DNA from: Candidatus Corynebacterium avicola
GTDB taxonomy: Bacteria; Actinomycetota; Actinomycetes; Mycobacteriales; Mycobacteriaceae
Direction: 5' to 3'
DNA: 61,688 bases
Assembly (NCBI GenBank): GCA_019114135.1
Contig: DXGC01000007.1
Span: 1 to 61,688 of the forward strand
Part shown: one piece after another, positions 1 through 8,930 of the stretch
Layout: every line of letters begins with the position of its first letter
Position numbering within the stretch: the stretch's first letter is position 1
Position numbers and translations under genes: made by a program
Notes under the pieces: model-generated
Databases searched by the model: none
What the model saw: the letters and a program-made list of their open reading frames with translations, nothing else
What the model was told of the DNA's origin: nothing

Positions 1-834
1 CACCTCCGGGTGGCCGAAGAACCAGAACAGGTGCTGCCACAGGATCGCCCCACCGTTGGCGGAGTCGTAGATGTGGCCGCCGAGCAGCCGGTCGTAGAGC
101 ACGCCCAGCGCCGCCGCGGTGAGCAGCGGGAAGATCAGCAGGGCCAGCAACGAGGTCACCATGATCGTCCAGGTGAAGATCGGCATGCGGAACGTCGTCA
201 TTCCCGGCGCGCGTAGACACAGCACCGTGGTGAGCATGTTGATCGCCGAGGCGATGGTTCCGACACCGGTCATCCCCACACCCAGAATCCACAGGTGCGA
301 GCCCACCCCGGGGCTGTGGATGGCATCCGCCAGCGGCATGTACATCGTCCATCCGAAGTCGGCGGCACCACCGTGGGTGAGGAAGCCGGAGAGCATGACC
401 AGGCCACCCAGGGTGGTGATCCAGTAACCGAAGGCGTTGAGGCGTGGGAAGGCGACGTCCGGCGCACCGATCTGCAGCGGCAGGACGTAGTTGGCGAAAC
501 CCCAGACGATGGGCGTGCCGAACAGCAGCAGCATGACCGTGCCGTGCATCGTGAACAGCTGGTTGAACTGCTCATTGGATAGGAACTGGAGTCCGGGGTT
601 GAACAGTTCGGCACGCATCAGCAGCGCCATGAGTCCACCGATCGCGAAGAAGGTGAACGCGGTGATGATGTACATGATGCCGAGCTGTTTGTGGTCGGTG
701 GTCGTCAGCATGGCCAGGGCGTGGCCGCCCTTCGCGGACTTCCCTCCATGCGGGGCAGGACGTCCTGTCGCGGTCCCGACCACGGGGGCCGTGCCAGCCG
801 TGCTGTTGCCCTCCTGCGGTGCCAGCGCTGTCAT
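1..834 (-). CDS. ctaD: Cytochrome c oxidase subunit I, CtaD (5' part; cut by window edge)
   Basis: Catalytic subunit of the aa3-type terminal oxidase, a polytopic membrane protein that reduces O2 and pumps protons. The 278 visible residues run from MTALAPQEG through TTTDHKQLG, the MHGTVM segment carrying a heme ligand, [11 protein letters not shown], and stop at HPEV, the CuB-ligand motif. The remaining half lies beyond base 1. The ATG at 832-834 follows an AGAGAGG ribosome site. The 87-bp gap to the LysR gene holds its promoter region. The assignment is secure from the family motifs. Confidence 0.97.
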   Translation of the reverse strand, partial: MTALAPQEGNSTAGTAPVVGTATGRPAPHGGKSAKGGHALAMLTTTDHKQLGIMYIITAFTFFAIGGLMALLMRAELFNPGLQFLSNEQFNQLFTMHGTVMLLLFGTPIVWGFANYVLPLQIGAPDVAFPRLNAFGYWITTLGGLVMLSGFLTHGGAADFGWTMYMPLADAIHSPGVGSHLWILGVGMTGVGTIASAINMLTTVLCLRAPGMTTFRMPIFTWTIMVTSLLALLIFPLLTAAALGVLYDRLLGGHIYDSANGGAILWQHLFWFFGHPEV

Positions 835-921
835 TGTTGCTCTACCTCTCTCGATGGGAGATCCGGAGTCACCGGTTCTCCCCTGAGGCTAAGAGCGAAA
901 CATCTGTGCAGGTAGAGGGCT

Positions 922-1824
922 TCAGTTTATGGGGTTATGTGCGGATTCTATGACCCGCGAGAGCTGTTCGAAGTAGGGCGCGTCCACTGATGCGGGGTCC
1001 CAGATCATCTCGTTGAACATCTCGGCGTGGGTGCCGTCCGCGCGTTCGATGCGGCGCACCACCAGTCCGTCCGGGACGTTCCGCTCGGGCAGGACCACGG
1101 ACCCCATGCCCTTGTTGACCCAGCCGACGAGGGTGCTGCAGTTCGCCACCTCGACCTCGGAGTGGGTGACCGTCTCCCCCGCCTCGGCCATGAGGTTCTC
1201 GACGCTTCGGGTGATGCCGCAGCCGTTGCGGGACAGGATGAGTTCACGCCCGGCGAGCTCGACGACGCTGATGGGGGAGCCGTCCGACCCCTCGGGTTCG
1301 ACGAGGACCAGGTAGTCGGAGTCCAGGAGCCTGTGACTGTACGCGGGCAGCAGTCCGAGGGCCGGCACGATGAGCATGTCGAGCATCCCGTTCTGCAGGT
1401 ACTCCTCCAGCTGGTCCAGCTCGGTCTCGAGCATGGTGGCGTCCCGCCCGCCGGTGATCGCGTCGGGCCCGTAGATGGAGTCGCGCAACGTGCTGAGCAT
1501 GGCTTTCTCGATCTGCGGCGAGGTACCGACCCGCACCGTCCCGCGCCCCTGCGTGGAGAAGGACTCCGCCTCGGTCTCGATCCGTTCCAGGTTCCGGACC
1601 ACCTCGTGGATGCGCGGCAGGATCACGTCACCGAAGGCGGTCGGGGCCGTACCCCGCGGGTTGCGCAGGAACAGCCGCCCGCCCAGGTGGTCCTCCAGCT
1701 TCGCGATGCTGGTGGACAGGGCCGGCTGGGTGACGCCGAAGCGTCGGGCAGCGGCGCTGAAGGACCCGACGTCGGCGACGGCATCGGTGTAACGCAGGGC
1801 TTCAAGGGTCAGTCGTCCATTCAT
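922..1824 (-). CDS. LysR-family transcriptional regulator
   Basis: A 300-residue LysR protein, the usual family length. An N-terminal winged helix-turn-helix (about residues 5-65, with SFSAAARRFGVTQPALSTSI) precedes a co-inducer-binding domain. A cysteine pair around NGCG and VANCS lies where redox or ligand residues occur in some LysR proteins, but no ligand can be assigned. The ATG at 1822-1824 sits 9 bases after a TAGGAT -10 box. It is divergent from the Abi gene and lies immediately upstream of ctaD on the same strand; control of either neighbour is possible but not shown. Confidence 0.9.
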   Translation of the reverse strand: MNGRLTLEALRYTDAVADVGSFSAAARRFGVTQPALSTSIAKLEDHLGGRLFLRNPRGTAPTAFGDVILPRIHEVVRNLERIETEAESFSTQGRGTVRVGTSPQIEKAMLSTLRDSIYGPDAITGGRDATMLETELDQLEEYLQNGMLDMLIVPALGLLPAYSHRLLDSDYLVLVEPEGSDGSPISVVELAGRELILSRNGCGITRSVENLMAEAGETVTHSEVEVANCSTLVGWVNKGMGSVVLPERNVPDGLVVRRIERADGTHAEMFNEMIWDPASVDAPYFEQLSRVIESAHNPIN

Positions 1825-1833
1825 GATGTCTCT

Positions 1834-1839
1834 ATCCTA
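1834..1839 (-). promoter_or_regulatory. -10 box of the LysR gene
   Basis: TAGGAT read on the minus strand, 9 bases before the LysR ATG, fits the corynebacterial TANNNT -10 and predicts a leaderless or nearly leaderless transcript. Confidence 0.5.
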
Positions 1840-1928
1840 TGACGTTGACCTGGAAGTACTCCCCTCAGGCATAAATGCGGATTATGGGGTCCATGAGTCA
1901 TGAATGGGTCACTAGACTGGTGACCATC

Positions 1929-2900
1929 ATGAATGCCCCGGGTATTGCAGCGTCCTCCCCGTACGACCAGCCGTGGCTCAGCCTCGACGAGCAGGTCGAC
2001 CATCTCGCTGCGCGCGGACTCGAGTTCGACTCCCGGGAGGACGTCACCGCCGCCCTGACCCGGATCGGCTACTTCCGGCTCACCGGCTACCTGCGCCCCT
2101 TCCTGCGGCAGCGTCCCGGCACCCCGGAGGACGACACCTACGCCCCCGGCACCACGCTGGAATACATCCTCCGCCTGGTCGACGCCGACCGGCGGCTGCG
2201 CCAGATCATCCTCGACGGGGTGGACCGTATCGAGGTCAGCCTGCGGATGCGCCTCGGCCACACCCTCGGCGAGGTCGACCCTTTCGCCCACCTCAACGTC
2301 AGCACCTTCGACCCCACCTTCGTGCGCCGGTACAAGTACGCCCGCTGGCTGGCCGGCGCGTCCGAGAACCACCAGCGTTCCGGTGAGCAGTTCGTCCGGC
2401 ACTACGCGGAGAAGTACGACGGCGACCTGCCGATCTGGGCACTGGTGGAGCTGTTGGGCCTCGGCCAGCTGTCCACGATGTACGACGGCCTGCGTGACGA
2501 CCTCGCCACGCCGATCGCCAACGACCTCGGTGTGCCCGACCGTGACCTGCTGCGCAGCTGGCTTGCGGCGATAAACGACATCCGTAATGCCGCCGCCCAC
2601 CACGTCCGGCTGTTCAACCGGTACCTTGTGATCGCGCCGATGCGCCCACGAAACGGGTCCGTCCCGGTGTTGGCCCACCTCGCCGAGCATCCGGGTGCCG
2701 AAGGACACCCGAGCGGGGGCTTCCGTATCTACAACGTCGCCGCGGTGATCGCCTACCTCACCCAGCGCATCGACCCGCAGTCCACGTGGACCGCCGACAT
2801 GTCAGGGTTCGTGGCCTCGTTCCCTCGCCACCGACTGCTCGGGGTGGACTCGATGGGCTTCTTCGACGGCTGGATGTTCGAGGAGATCTGGCGGGGATAG
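1929..2900 (+). CDS. Abi_2 (AbiD/AbiF-type) abortive-infection family protein with HEPN motif
   Basis: A 323-residue protein of the Abi_2 family, whose members are linked to phage exclusion. The N terminus has the family pattern PYDQPWLSLDEQVDHL and RIGYFRLTGYLRPF; RIEVSLRMRLGH follows near residue 100. About residue 220 there is IRNAAAHH, an R-x4-H signature of HEPN ribonucleases. I chose ATG 1929 because the family alignment begins just after it and a TAGACT box lies 10 bases upstream; in-frame ATGs at 1875, 1884 and 1893 and a GTG at 1920 are alternatives. No antitoxin or second Abi gene is adjacent, so any activity would be as a single gene. Phage defence is inferred from family membership only. 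Confidence 0.85.
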   Translation: MNAPGIAASSPYDQPWLSLDEQVDHLAARGLEFDSREDVTAALTRIGYFRLTGYLRPFLRQRPGTPEDDTYAPGTTLEYILRLVDADRRLRQIILDGVDRIEVSLRMRLGHTLGEVDPFAHLNVSTFDPTFVRRYKYARWLAGASENHQRSGEQFVRHYAEKYDGDLPIWALVELLGLGQLSTMYDGLRDDLATPIANDLGVPDRDLLRSWLAAINDIRNAAAHHVRLFNRYLVIAPMRPRNGSVPVLAHLAEHPGAEGHPSGGFRIYNVAAVIAYLTQRIDPQSTWTADMSGFVASFPRHRLLGVDSMGFFDGWMFEEIWRG

Positions 2901-2924
2901 CCGCCGCGACCACAGGTCCGGTTT

Positions 2925-3698
2925 CTACGCCTGGTCGACGGGGCGGATCATGATGGTGTCGACGTCCATGTGCGCCGGACGCCCCGCCACCCAGCGGATC
3001 GTCTCCGCGATGTCCTCGGCCACCAGGTTGATGTTGTCCGAGTAGACCGCGTCGGCCCTCTCGGCATCCCCCTTGAACCGGTTGAGACTGAAATCGGTGG
3101 CGACCCGACCCGGGTCGATCTGGCAGACACGGACGCCCTTCTCGGCGAACTCGATGCGCATCACGTCGCTCAACGCGGTCTCACCGAACTTGGCCGCGTT
3201 GTAGCCTGCCCCGCCGCGGTAGGCGTTGCGTCCGGCGATGGACACCACGTTGATCACCTGCGGGGCATCTGTGCGGGCCAACTCATCGAAGAGTGCCTGG
3301 GTGACCTGCAGGGTGCCGATCACGTTCGCCTCGTACATCCAGCGCCAGTCCTCGACATCGCCGTCGAGCACGGAGTCCAGACCGCGCGCACCGCCGGCGT
3401 TGTTGACCACCAGGTCCACCCCACCCAGTTCGTGCACCGTCGCAGCCAGTGCGTCCACGCTCCCCCGGTCGGTCACGTCGACCTGCACCACGTGGGTCGT
3501 GGCGTCCGGCGCCTCGGCGGCGATCCGTTCGGCGACGGCCTCCAGCTTCTCCGGACGACGCGCGGAGAGGACGACGTCCCACCCGTCGGTGGCCAGGGCG
3601 ACGGCGGTCGCCTCTCCGATGCCGGCGGACGCTCCGGTGACCACCGCGAGACGGCGGGAACTGCTGGTTCGGGGGCTCTGTGCGTGCGATTCATTCAT
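2925..3698 (-). CDS. Short-chain dehydrogenase/reductase (SDR), YdfG-like
   Basis: A 257-residue classical SDR, cytosolic and NAD(P)-dependent. The cofactor loop TGASAGIG is at about residues 21-28, NNAGG near residue 98, the catalytic serine region NVVSIAG follows, and the YNAAK Tyr-x3-Lys pair is near residue 167. An arginine just after strand 2 (SARRPEKL) favours NADP(H). Closest in style to YdfG-type 3-hydroxy acid dehydrogenases, but the substrate cannot be read from sequence. It is convergent with the Abi gene 24 bp away. Confidence 0.9.
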   Translation of the reverse strand: MNESHAQSPRTSSSRRLAVVTGASAGIGEATAVALATDGWDVVLSARRPEKLEAVAERIAAEAPDATTHVVQVDVTDRGSVDALAATVHELGGVDLVVNNAGGARGLDSVLDGDVEDWRWMYEANVIGTLQVTQALFDELARTDAPQVINVVSIAGRNAYRGGAGYNAAKFGETALSDVMRIEFAEKGVRVCQIDPGRVATDFSLNRFKGDAERADAVYSDNINLVAEDIAETIRWVAGRPAHMDVDTIMIRPVDQA

Positions 3699-3804
3699 GC
3701 GATCCAGGGTAGCGCCGCGCCGGACACCGGTCCCGAATTCGCGTCAGCGGGAACAGCGCGGAGCAGGCGGTGTGAAAGCGGTCCTCCTGCCGACGGCGCC
3801 GGTA

Positions 3805-3810
3805 TAGGAT
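3805..3810 (+). promoter_or_regulatory. -10 box of the Gly/Ala-rich small protein gene
   Basis: TATAGGAT ends 6 bases before ATG 3817; a TANNNT box this close implies a leaderless mRNA and supports that start. Confidence 0.5.
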
Positions 3811-3816
3811 CACGGT

Positions 3817-4146
3817 ATGAAGCTGCCGAAGTCCATGATCGTCCCCGTCACCCGTGCGCAGATCGACCGTCCTGTGATGGCAGCGAAGGTGATCCGTCGA
3901 CTCACCAGTTCCAGCGGGAAGTCGAAGGGCTCGAAGGGGTCAGAGGACACGGACGCCGGGGCTGGGGCCGGGGCCGGCGCGGGAGCGCATGCGGGCGCGA
4001 ACGCCGGTGCAGGTGAGAGCGTCGGCTCCCGTGCGGCCTCCGCCGCTGCCGCCGCGCATCAGACGACTCCGACGCGTGAGACCCTGACCCGCACCAACGG
4101 CATCGAGGCCGCGAAGATCGCCGCCGGCGTCCCCGCCGCGCACTGA
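3817..4146 (+). CDS. Small Gly/Ala-rich protein of unknown function
   Basis: A 109-residue protein not matched to a known family. The first 35 residues are basic and ordered looking (MKLPKSMIVPVTRAQIDRP); residues 46-70 are a low-complexity run of GA pairs, and the C terminus (TRETLTRTNGIEAAKIA) is again complex. It has no signal peptide or membrane segment. The upstream -10 box supports real expression. The GA stretch comes from a purine/GC-rich repeat in the DNA. Function unknown. Confidence 0.6.
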   Translation: MKLPKSMIVPVTRAQIDRPVMAAKVIRRLTSSSGKSKGSKGSEDTDAGAGAGAGAGAHAGANAGAGESVGSRAASAAAAAHQTTPTRETLTRTNGIEAAKIAAGVPAAH

Positions 4147-4175
4147 GCCGACCCCTCCTGTCAGGTTTAAGGCGT

Positions 4176-4210
4176 CTGAGGTTGGTTCCGCGCCGGAAAA
4201 CCGACCTCAG
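4176..4210. repeat. Inverted repeat between convergent genes
   Basis: CTGAGGTTGGTT at 4176-4187 pairs with AACCGACCTCAG at 4199-4210 with one wobble. No U-run follows on either strand, so it may be a weak bidirectional terminator or a palindromic element. Confidence 0.45.
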
Positions 4211-4272
4211 GCACCTCATTCCTTACACGCGGAGCGCGAACGGGCCGGAGTGGGAGTGAGAGCGCGGAGCCT

Positions 4273-5262
4273 CTACGGCCGGGGCACGATGTAGCGTCCC
4301 GCACCCGGGACGACCTCGACCTCCATCGGCAGCGGCGCGAAGCAGTCGCCGTCGGCGTAGCCGTTGATGCGCTGCCCGCTGCGTCCGCCCTTGGGGTCGG
4401 TCATCTCGATGCGCACCTTCTTCGCCCGGTAGGTGTTCACACCCTTCTCCTCGACGAAGCTGCCGTCGAAGATCTTGATGAACTTGAGCGCCGCCTTCAC
4501 CCGGCCCATGCGCTCCAGCACGGTGATGTCGAGGATGCCGTCGTGGTGGTCGGCGTCCGGGCAGATCAGCATGCCGCCGCCGTAGCTCTTGGTGTTGCCC
4601 ATCGCCACCAGCGTCATGTTCTCGTCGATGACCTGCTCGTTTTCCGTCCCCGGGTCCAGCACCAGTCGCGTGGGGATCGAGTGGAAGTTCAGGAACTCGG
4701 CGACGATGGCGATGTTGTAGCGCATCTGGCCCTTCGGCCAGGAGATCCGGTTCGTCCGGTCACTCACCAGGGAGTCGAAACCGGCACAGGCGATGGTGCC
4801 GAACCAGTGCTCGTCACCGGCGTCATTGCGCATCAGCCCCAGGTCAGTGGTGGTGGTGAAACCGTTGGCGATGATGTCCGCCGCCCGGCGCGGGTGCGTC
4901 GGGATGCCGTACTCGCGGGCGTGGTCGTTGCCGGTACCGGCCGGGATGATACCCAGCGGCACCCCGGACCCGGCCTGCTCCTGCAACGCGAGGTTGATCA
5001 GGCCGTCGCCGCCGCAGACGACCAACGCGTCGATGCCGTCCTCGGCGACCATGCGTGCCGCCAGCTCGCGGGCACCTTCGGGCGAGGCTCCCTGGACGCT
5101 CACCACGTCGATACCGCGGTCGGCGAAGCGGCTCCGGGCGATCTCGGCGGCCAGCGCCGCACCGCCCTTGCCGGCGTGCGGGTTGGTCAGCAGGGCGACG
5201 CGGTTGATGTCGACATTCCCGACCTCGTAGGAGGAGTAACCGGAGTAGGACGAGTTGCTCAT
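4273..5262 (-). CDS. Diacylglycerol kinase-like lipid kinase (DagK/YegS family)
   Basis: A 329-residue cytosolic/peripheral lipid kinase that would phosphorylate diacylglycerol or a related lipid. The catalytic domain begins with LLTNPHAGKG and contains the nucleotide loop VVCGGDGLINLALQ and GIIPAGTGND, all hallmarks of DAGK_cat. I start at ATG 5262 rather than 5319 because GGAGG lies 9 bases upstream and the longer form would overlap the preceding gene. Only 14 bp separate it from the AGPS-like gene, so they are co-transcribed. This pair corresponds in order to M. tuberculosis Rv2251-Rv2252, where Rv2252 is a diacylglycerol kinase. Confidence 0.88.
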   Translation of the reverse strand: MSNSSYSGYSSYEVGNVDINRVALLTNPHAGKGGAALAAEIARSRFADRGIDVVSVQGASPEGARELAARMVAEDGIDALVVCGGDGLINLALQEQAGSGVPLGIIPAGTGNDHAREYGIPTHPRRAADIIANGFTTTTDLGLMRNDAGDEHWFGTIACAGFDSLVSDRTNRISWPKGQMRYNIAIVAEFLNFHSIPTRLVLDPGTENEQVIDENMTLVAMGNTKSYGGGMLICPDADHHDGILDITVLERMGRVKAALKFIKIFDGSFVEEKGVNTYRAKKVRIEMTDPKGGRSGQRINGYADGDCFAPLPMEVEVVPGAGRYIVPRP

Positions 5263-5276
5263 CAGGACGCCTCCGT

Positions 5277-6947
5277 TCAGGCGCCGGCATCCACCAGCGT
5301 GCCAGGGTTCATGATCCACGCCGGGTCCAGCCGGTTCTTCACCGCGCGCAGGATCTCCAGGCCCAGTTCACCGATCTCGGCGCCCATGAACGGCTGGTGG
5401 TCCTTGCCCACCGCGTGGTGGTGGGTGACCGTGCCACCGTTCTCCGTCAGCGCGGTGGTCACCGCTTCCTTCGCCGCCCGCCACTGGGCGACCGCGTCAC
5501 CCTTCTGCGCGGCGACGATGGTGAAGTACAGCGAGCAGCCCTCGGCGTAGACGTGCGAGATGTGACACATGATCAGCGCCATGGTGCCGGAGTCGTTCAA
5601 CGAGGTCGCCAGGGCGTCCCCCACCGCCTTCTTCAACCGCGGGACGTTCGACCAGTCGGTCGCGGTCTCCAGGGTCTCGCACAGGGCACCTGCGTCCAAC
5701 AGCGAGTCGCGCAGCACCGGGGCATTGAAGCGTCCCTGCTCCCAGTGCCGGGCCGGGTCCTCGCCGACACTGCGCGCGCCCATCGACAGCAGCAGCTTGC
5801 GGGTCTCCTTGTGACGGGACTCGGCGTGCTCGGGCGTGCCCTCGTACATGGTGATGCACATGCAGCCGGGCGGGGACTTCGTCTCACCGGCCTTGTCGCC
5901 GGACGACAGGTTCACCGAGGACTCGATCTCGTCCGACAGTCGGATCACCGTCGGGCCGGTCCCGGTCTGAGTCACCGCACGCAGGGCGGCGACACCAGTC
6001 GGGAAGTCCTTGAAGGTGAAGGCCTCGTAGCGCTTGACCTGCGGCACCGGGTGCACGCGCAGCCGCACCTTGGTGACCACACCGAAGGCGCCTTCCGAGC
6101 CCATGACCAGTTCGCGCAGGTCGGGACCTGCCGCCGAGGCCGGGGAGGCCTGTCCGACGGTCATCGTGCCGGACGGGGTGACCAGCGTCAGCTCGCGGAC
6201 CATGTCGTCGAAGCGTCCGTACCCGGCGGAGTTCTGGCCGGAGGAGCGGGTCACGGCGTAGCCGCCGATGGTGGCGTAGGGGAAGGACTGCGGGTAGTGC
6301 CCGATCTGCAGCCCGTGCTTGGCGAGCAGCAGTTCGGCGGCGGGACCGGTCAGCCCGGCGCCGAGGGTCGCCAGCCCGGACTCGGCGTCGACGTCGGTGA
6401 GCTTGTCGAAGCGGGCGAGGTCGAGGCTGACCACGGCGCGGAAGGTGCGCGAGCCGTCCGAGTCGGCCGGGGTGAGCCCGCCGACCACGGAGGTGCCGCC
6501 GCCGAAGGGCACCACGGCGATCTGGTGCTCGGTGCAGTAGCGCAGCACCTTGGCGACCTGTGCCTCGGTCGCCGGGGCGAGCACGGCGTCCGGCGCGTCG
6601 ATGATGAGCCCGGTGGCGGTGCTGCCGGCGGCCTGACGCCATTCCAGCAGGTCCAGGGAGGACTTGCCGCGGGACCGCGGGGCGCGCTGGGCGTCGTCCG
6701 TGGTCACGTGCGCCTCGCCGATCAGCCCGCCGAGGGTGGTCAGGTCCTCCTCGGTGAGACGCACGGGGGACAGCTGGGCATCCGACACGGGAACGTCCAT
6801 CGCCGCGGTGGCCTCGGGGTCGGAGACGACACCCATGAGCTTCTCCAGCAGGCCGGAGGTCGAGGGGCCCAGGGGCTTCGCCTCGTCGACCGTTCCCCAG
6901 AGGTTGAACTTCATCGGTGGCAACGCCACGCCGGTGTCTTTGCTCAT
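5277..6947 (-). CDS. FAD-binding oxidase, alkyl-DHAP synthase-like (AGPS family)
   Basis: A 556-residue VAO/PCMH-type flavoprotein. The MKFNLWG start and the FAD domain with PFGGGTSVVGGL (about residue 185), IGHYPQSFPYATIGGY and SSGQNSAGYGRFDDMV are typical of AGPS-like enzymes, which exchange the acyl chain of acyl-DHAP; bacterial members often have unproven substrates. C-terminal VTHHHAVGKDH and LDPAWIMNPGTL match the family end. ATG 6947 is preceded at 7 bases by TAGGCT. The neighbours are a lipid kinase downstream and divergent glpD, so a glycerolipid substrate is a reasonable inference. Confidence 0.85.
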   Translation of the reverse strand: MSKDTGVALPPMKFNLWGTVDEAKPLGPSTSGLLEKLMGVVSDPEATAAMDVPVSDAQLSPVRLTEEDLTTLGGLIGEAHVTTDDAQRAPRSRGKSSLDLLEWRQAAGSTATGLIIDAPDAVLAPATEAQVAKVLRYCTEHQIAVVPFGGGTSVVGGLTPADSDGSRTFRAVVSLDLARFDKLTDVDAESGLATLGAGLTGPAAELLLAKHGLQIGHYPQSFPYATIGGYAVTRSSGQNSAGYGRFDDMVRELTLVTPSGTMTVGQASPASAAGPDLRELVMGSEGAFGVVTKVRLRVHPVPQVKRYEAFTFKDFPTGVAALRAVTQTGTGPTVIRLSDEIESSVNLSSGDKAGETKSPPGCMCITMYEGTPEHAESRHKETRKLLLSMGARSVGEDPARHWEQGRFNAPVLRDSLLDAGALCETLETATDWSNVPRLKKAVGDALATSLNDSGTMALIMCHISHVYAEGCSLYFTIVAAQKGDAVAQWRAAKEAVTTALTENGGTVTHHHAVGKDHQPFMGAEIGELGLEILRAVKNRLDPAWIMNPGTLVDAGA

Positions 6948-6954
6948 GGCCAAG

Positions 6955-6960
6955 AGCCTA
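6955..6960 (-). promoter_or_regulatory. -10 box of the AGPS-like/DagK operon
   Basis: TAGGCT on the minus strand, 7 bases before ATG 6947; leaderless arrangement. Confidence 0.5.
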
Positions 6961-7067
6961 ATGCGGACGCGCAGGACAGGGGACGGAAACCGGGGAGAAT
7001 GGTGCACCGCGCTTACCCGGGGCTCACCCCGACGCGGAAACCCCTCCCCTGCCGGTCGCCGACCGCA

Positions 7068-7073
7068 TAAGCT
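7068..7073 (+). promoter_or_regulatory. -10 box of glpD
   Basis: TAAGCT, 7 bases before ATG 7081. It shares a 133-bp divergent promoter region with the AGPS-like gene, so one regulator could control both. Confidence 0.45.
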
Positions 7074-7080
7074 CGACACC

Positions 7081-8724
7081 ATGACCCGATTCGACGCCGA
7101 CGCCTCCCGGCTCAGCCCCGCCCGCCGTGCCCGTGAGCTCGCCGCCCTGCGTGATCAGACCGAGCTCACCGGCAGCCCCTCGCATGTCGACGTCGTGATC
7201 ATCGGTGCCGGTGTCACCGGCGCCGGCATCGCCGTGGACGCCGCGACGCGCGGGTTGGACGTCCTGCTCATCGACGCCCACGACATCGCCTTCGGCACCT
7301 CCCGCTGGTCCTCGAAGCTGGCACACGGCGGACTGCGCTACCTGGCGACCGGCAACGTCGGCATCGCGCGCCGTTCCGCCCGGGAGCGCGGCATCCTCAT
7401 GGAGACCACCGCCCCGCACCTGACCCGCGCGGTGCCGCAGGTCGTGCCGGTGCTGGACCGCTTCAGCAAGGCGCAGCAGGCCCTGACCCGCCTGGGTTTC
7501 CTCGCCGGCGACGCCCTGCGTGTGGCCGCCGGGACGAAGTCGACCACCCTGCCGCCGTCCCGCCTCATCGGCAGGAAGACCGTGGCCGAGCTCTGCCCTG
7601 CCGTGGAGACCAGTGACCTGCGCTTCGGCTACGTCAACTACGACGGCCAGCTCATCGACGACGCCCGCCTGGTCACCGCCCTGGTCCGCACCGCCGCCGG
7701 CTACGGCGCCCAGGTTCTCACCCACTGCCGCGCGACCGAGGTGAGCGGCAACCGGGTCGTCCTGCAGGACGAACTGGGCGACGGTGACGACGGCGCCGAG
7801 GGAATCCCCGTCACCGCCGGAGCGGTGGTCAACGCCACCGGCGTATGGGCCGGGCAGCTCGATCCGCAGGTCACCGTCCGCCCCTCGCGCGGCACCCACC
7901 TGGTCGTCGACGCGGACAAGGTCGGCAACCCGACCGGCGCGCTGACCGTACCGGTGCCCGGCCACGGCAGCCGCTTCTGCTTCATCCTCCCGGAGCAGCT
8001 GGGTCGCTGCTACATCGGCATCACCGACGAGGACCTGGGCTCGGACACCATCCCGGACGTGCCGGAGGTCCCGCAGTCCGACGTCGACTGGATCCTGGAC
8101 GTGGTCAACCAGGCGCTGGCCACCGACCTGACCTCCGAGGACGTCGACGGCGCCTTCGCCGGGCTGCGTCCGCTGGTGCAGTTCAACGATGCGGCAGGTG
8201 ACGGAGCCGACGGCGCGTCCTCCACCGCGGACCTCTCCCGCGAGCACGTGATCCTCACCGGCGAGGGTGACAACGCCTCCCTGGTCACCGTCACCGGCGG
8301 CAAGCTCACCGAGTACCGGCTGATGGCGGAGCAGACCGTGGACGTCGTCGCCGACATCCTGCGTAGGAGCGGGGAGACACCGGGGCCGTGTGTCAGTTCC
8401 TCCACTGCCCTGGTCGGGGCACCGGGCTCGCCCGGTGTGAAGTACGTGAAGCCGAGCGACCTGGCCGGACTGCCGGCGTCGCTGGTGGAGCGCTTCGGCC
8501 ACGAAGCCCCGGCCGTGCTGCGTACCTGCCCGGTTGACCGTCCGCTGGAGCCGGTCGCCCCGGGGATCGACACGGTGCGCGCCGAGTTCGCCTTCCACGT
8601 CACCCACGAAGGTGCGGCGACGGTGGAGGACCTCATCGACCGGCGCTCCCGCATCGGACTGGTCGACGCCGACCGTGAGGCCGCCCTGCCGGTCGCACAG
8701 GAGATCATCGACGCGCTCGCCTGA
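7081..8724 (+). CDS. glpD: Glycerol-3-phosphate dehydrogenase (FAD-dependent), GlpD
   Basis: A 547-residue peripheral membrane flavoprotein that oxidises sn-glycerol 3-phosphate to DHAP and feeds electrons to the quinone pool. The N-terminal FAD loop VIIGAGVTGAGIA (about residue 40) is followed by the GlpD signature FGTSRWSSKLAHGGLRYL. PSRGTHLVVD and GLRPLV belong to the substrate domain, and the C-terminal DAO_C region contains the acidic TVEDLIDRRSRIG helix. Start ATG 7081 is supported by family length and the -10 box; the open frame continues upstream only as an antisense artefact. Confidence 0.95.
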   Translation: MTRFDADASRLSPARRARELAALRDQTELTGSPSHVDVVIIGAGVTGAGIAVDAATRGLDVLLIDAHDIAFGTSRWSSKLAHGGLRYLATGNVGIARRSARERGILMETTAPHLTRAVPQVVPVLDRFSKAQQALTRLGFLAGDALRVAAGTKSTTLPPSRLIGRKTVAELCPAVETSDLRFGYVNYDGQLIDDARLVTALVRTAAGYGAQVLTHCRATEVSGNRVVLQDELGDGDDGAEGIPVTAGAVVNATGVWAGQLDPQVTVRPSRGTHLVVDADKVGNPTGALTVPVPGHGSRFCFILPEQLGRCYIGITDEDLGSDTIPDVPEVPQSDVDWILDVVNQALATDLTSEDVDGAFAGLRPLVQFNDAAGDGADGASSTADLSREHVILTGEGDNASLVTVTGGKLTEYRLMAEQTVDVVADILRRSGETPGPCVSSSTALVGAPGSPGVKYVKPSDLAGLPASLVERFGHEAPAVLRTCPVDRPLEPVAPGIDTVRAEFAFHVTHEGAATVEDLIDRRSRIGLVDADREAALPVAQEIIDALA

Positions 8725-8751
8725 GCAGCACGAATTGGCCCGTACCCGCCG

Positions 8752-8841
8752 GAATTAGCACCTCCGTAAGTTCCCACAATGTGATACTCACTGGTCAGGA
8801 GTTCGACGGCTGAGAATCGGCAACGCCCGATGTGCTAATTC
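8752..8841. repeat. Repeat family B, copy 1 (about 90 bp, inverted ends)
   Basis: Begins GAATTAGCACCTCCG and ends GATGTGCTAATTC; the ends are inverted over AATTAGCAC. A second element of almost the same length with the same ends lies at 22839-22929. Only the termini are clearly shared. It occupies the gap between glpD and the methyltransferase gene. Confidence 0.6.
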
Positions 8842-8930
8842 TGCCCTGGGCGGCGGGCGCGGAGATCCTTAGCCGTCGACACCGCTCTCACCTGCACCAG
8901 GTCAACGCACCGACTGGCATACTGGACGAC

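Noticed and set aside
3950..4020. Possible simple-sequence or CRISPR-like repeat
   Set aside because: The GA-rich direct repeats are inside the small ORF and lack the regular spacer pattern of a CRISPR array.
5397..7070. 557-residue plus-strand frame opposite the AGPS-like gene
   Set aside because: Mirrors a well-supported flavoprotein gene and has no family motif.
6664..7080. N-terminal extension of GlpD
   Set aside because: Antisense to the AGPS-like gene; family begins after ATG 7081.
8752..8841. Riboswitch reading of repeat B
   Set aside because: No matching riboswitch core was recognised, and the second copy shares only the ends.
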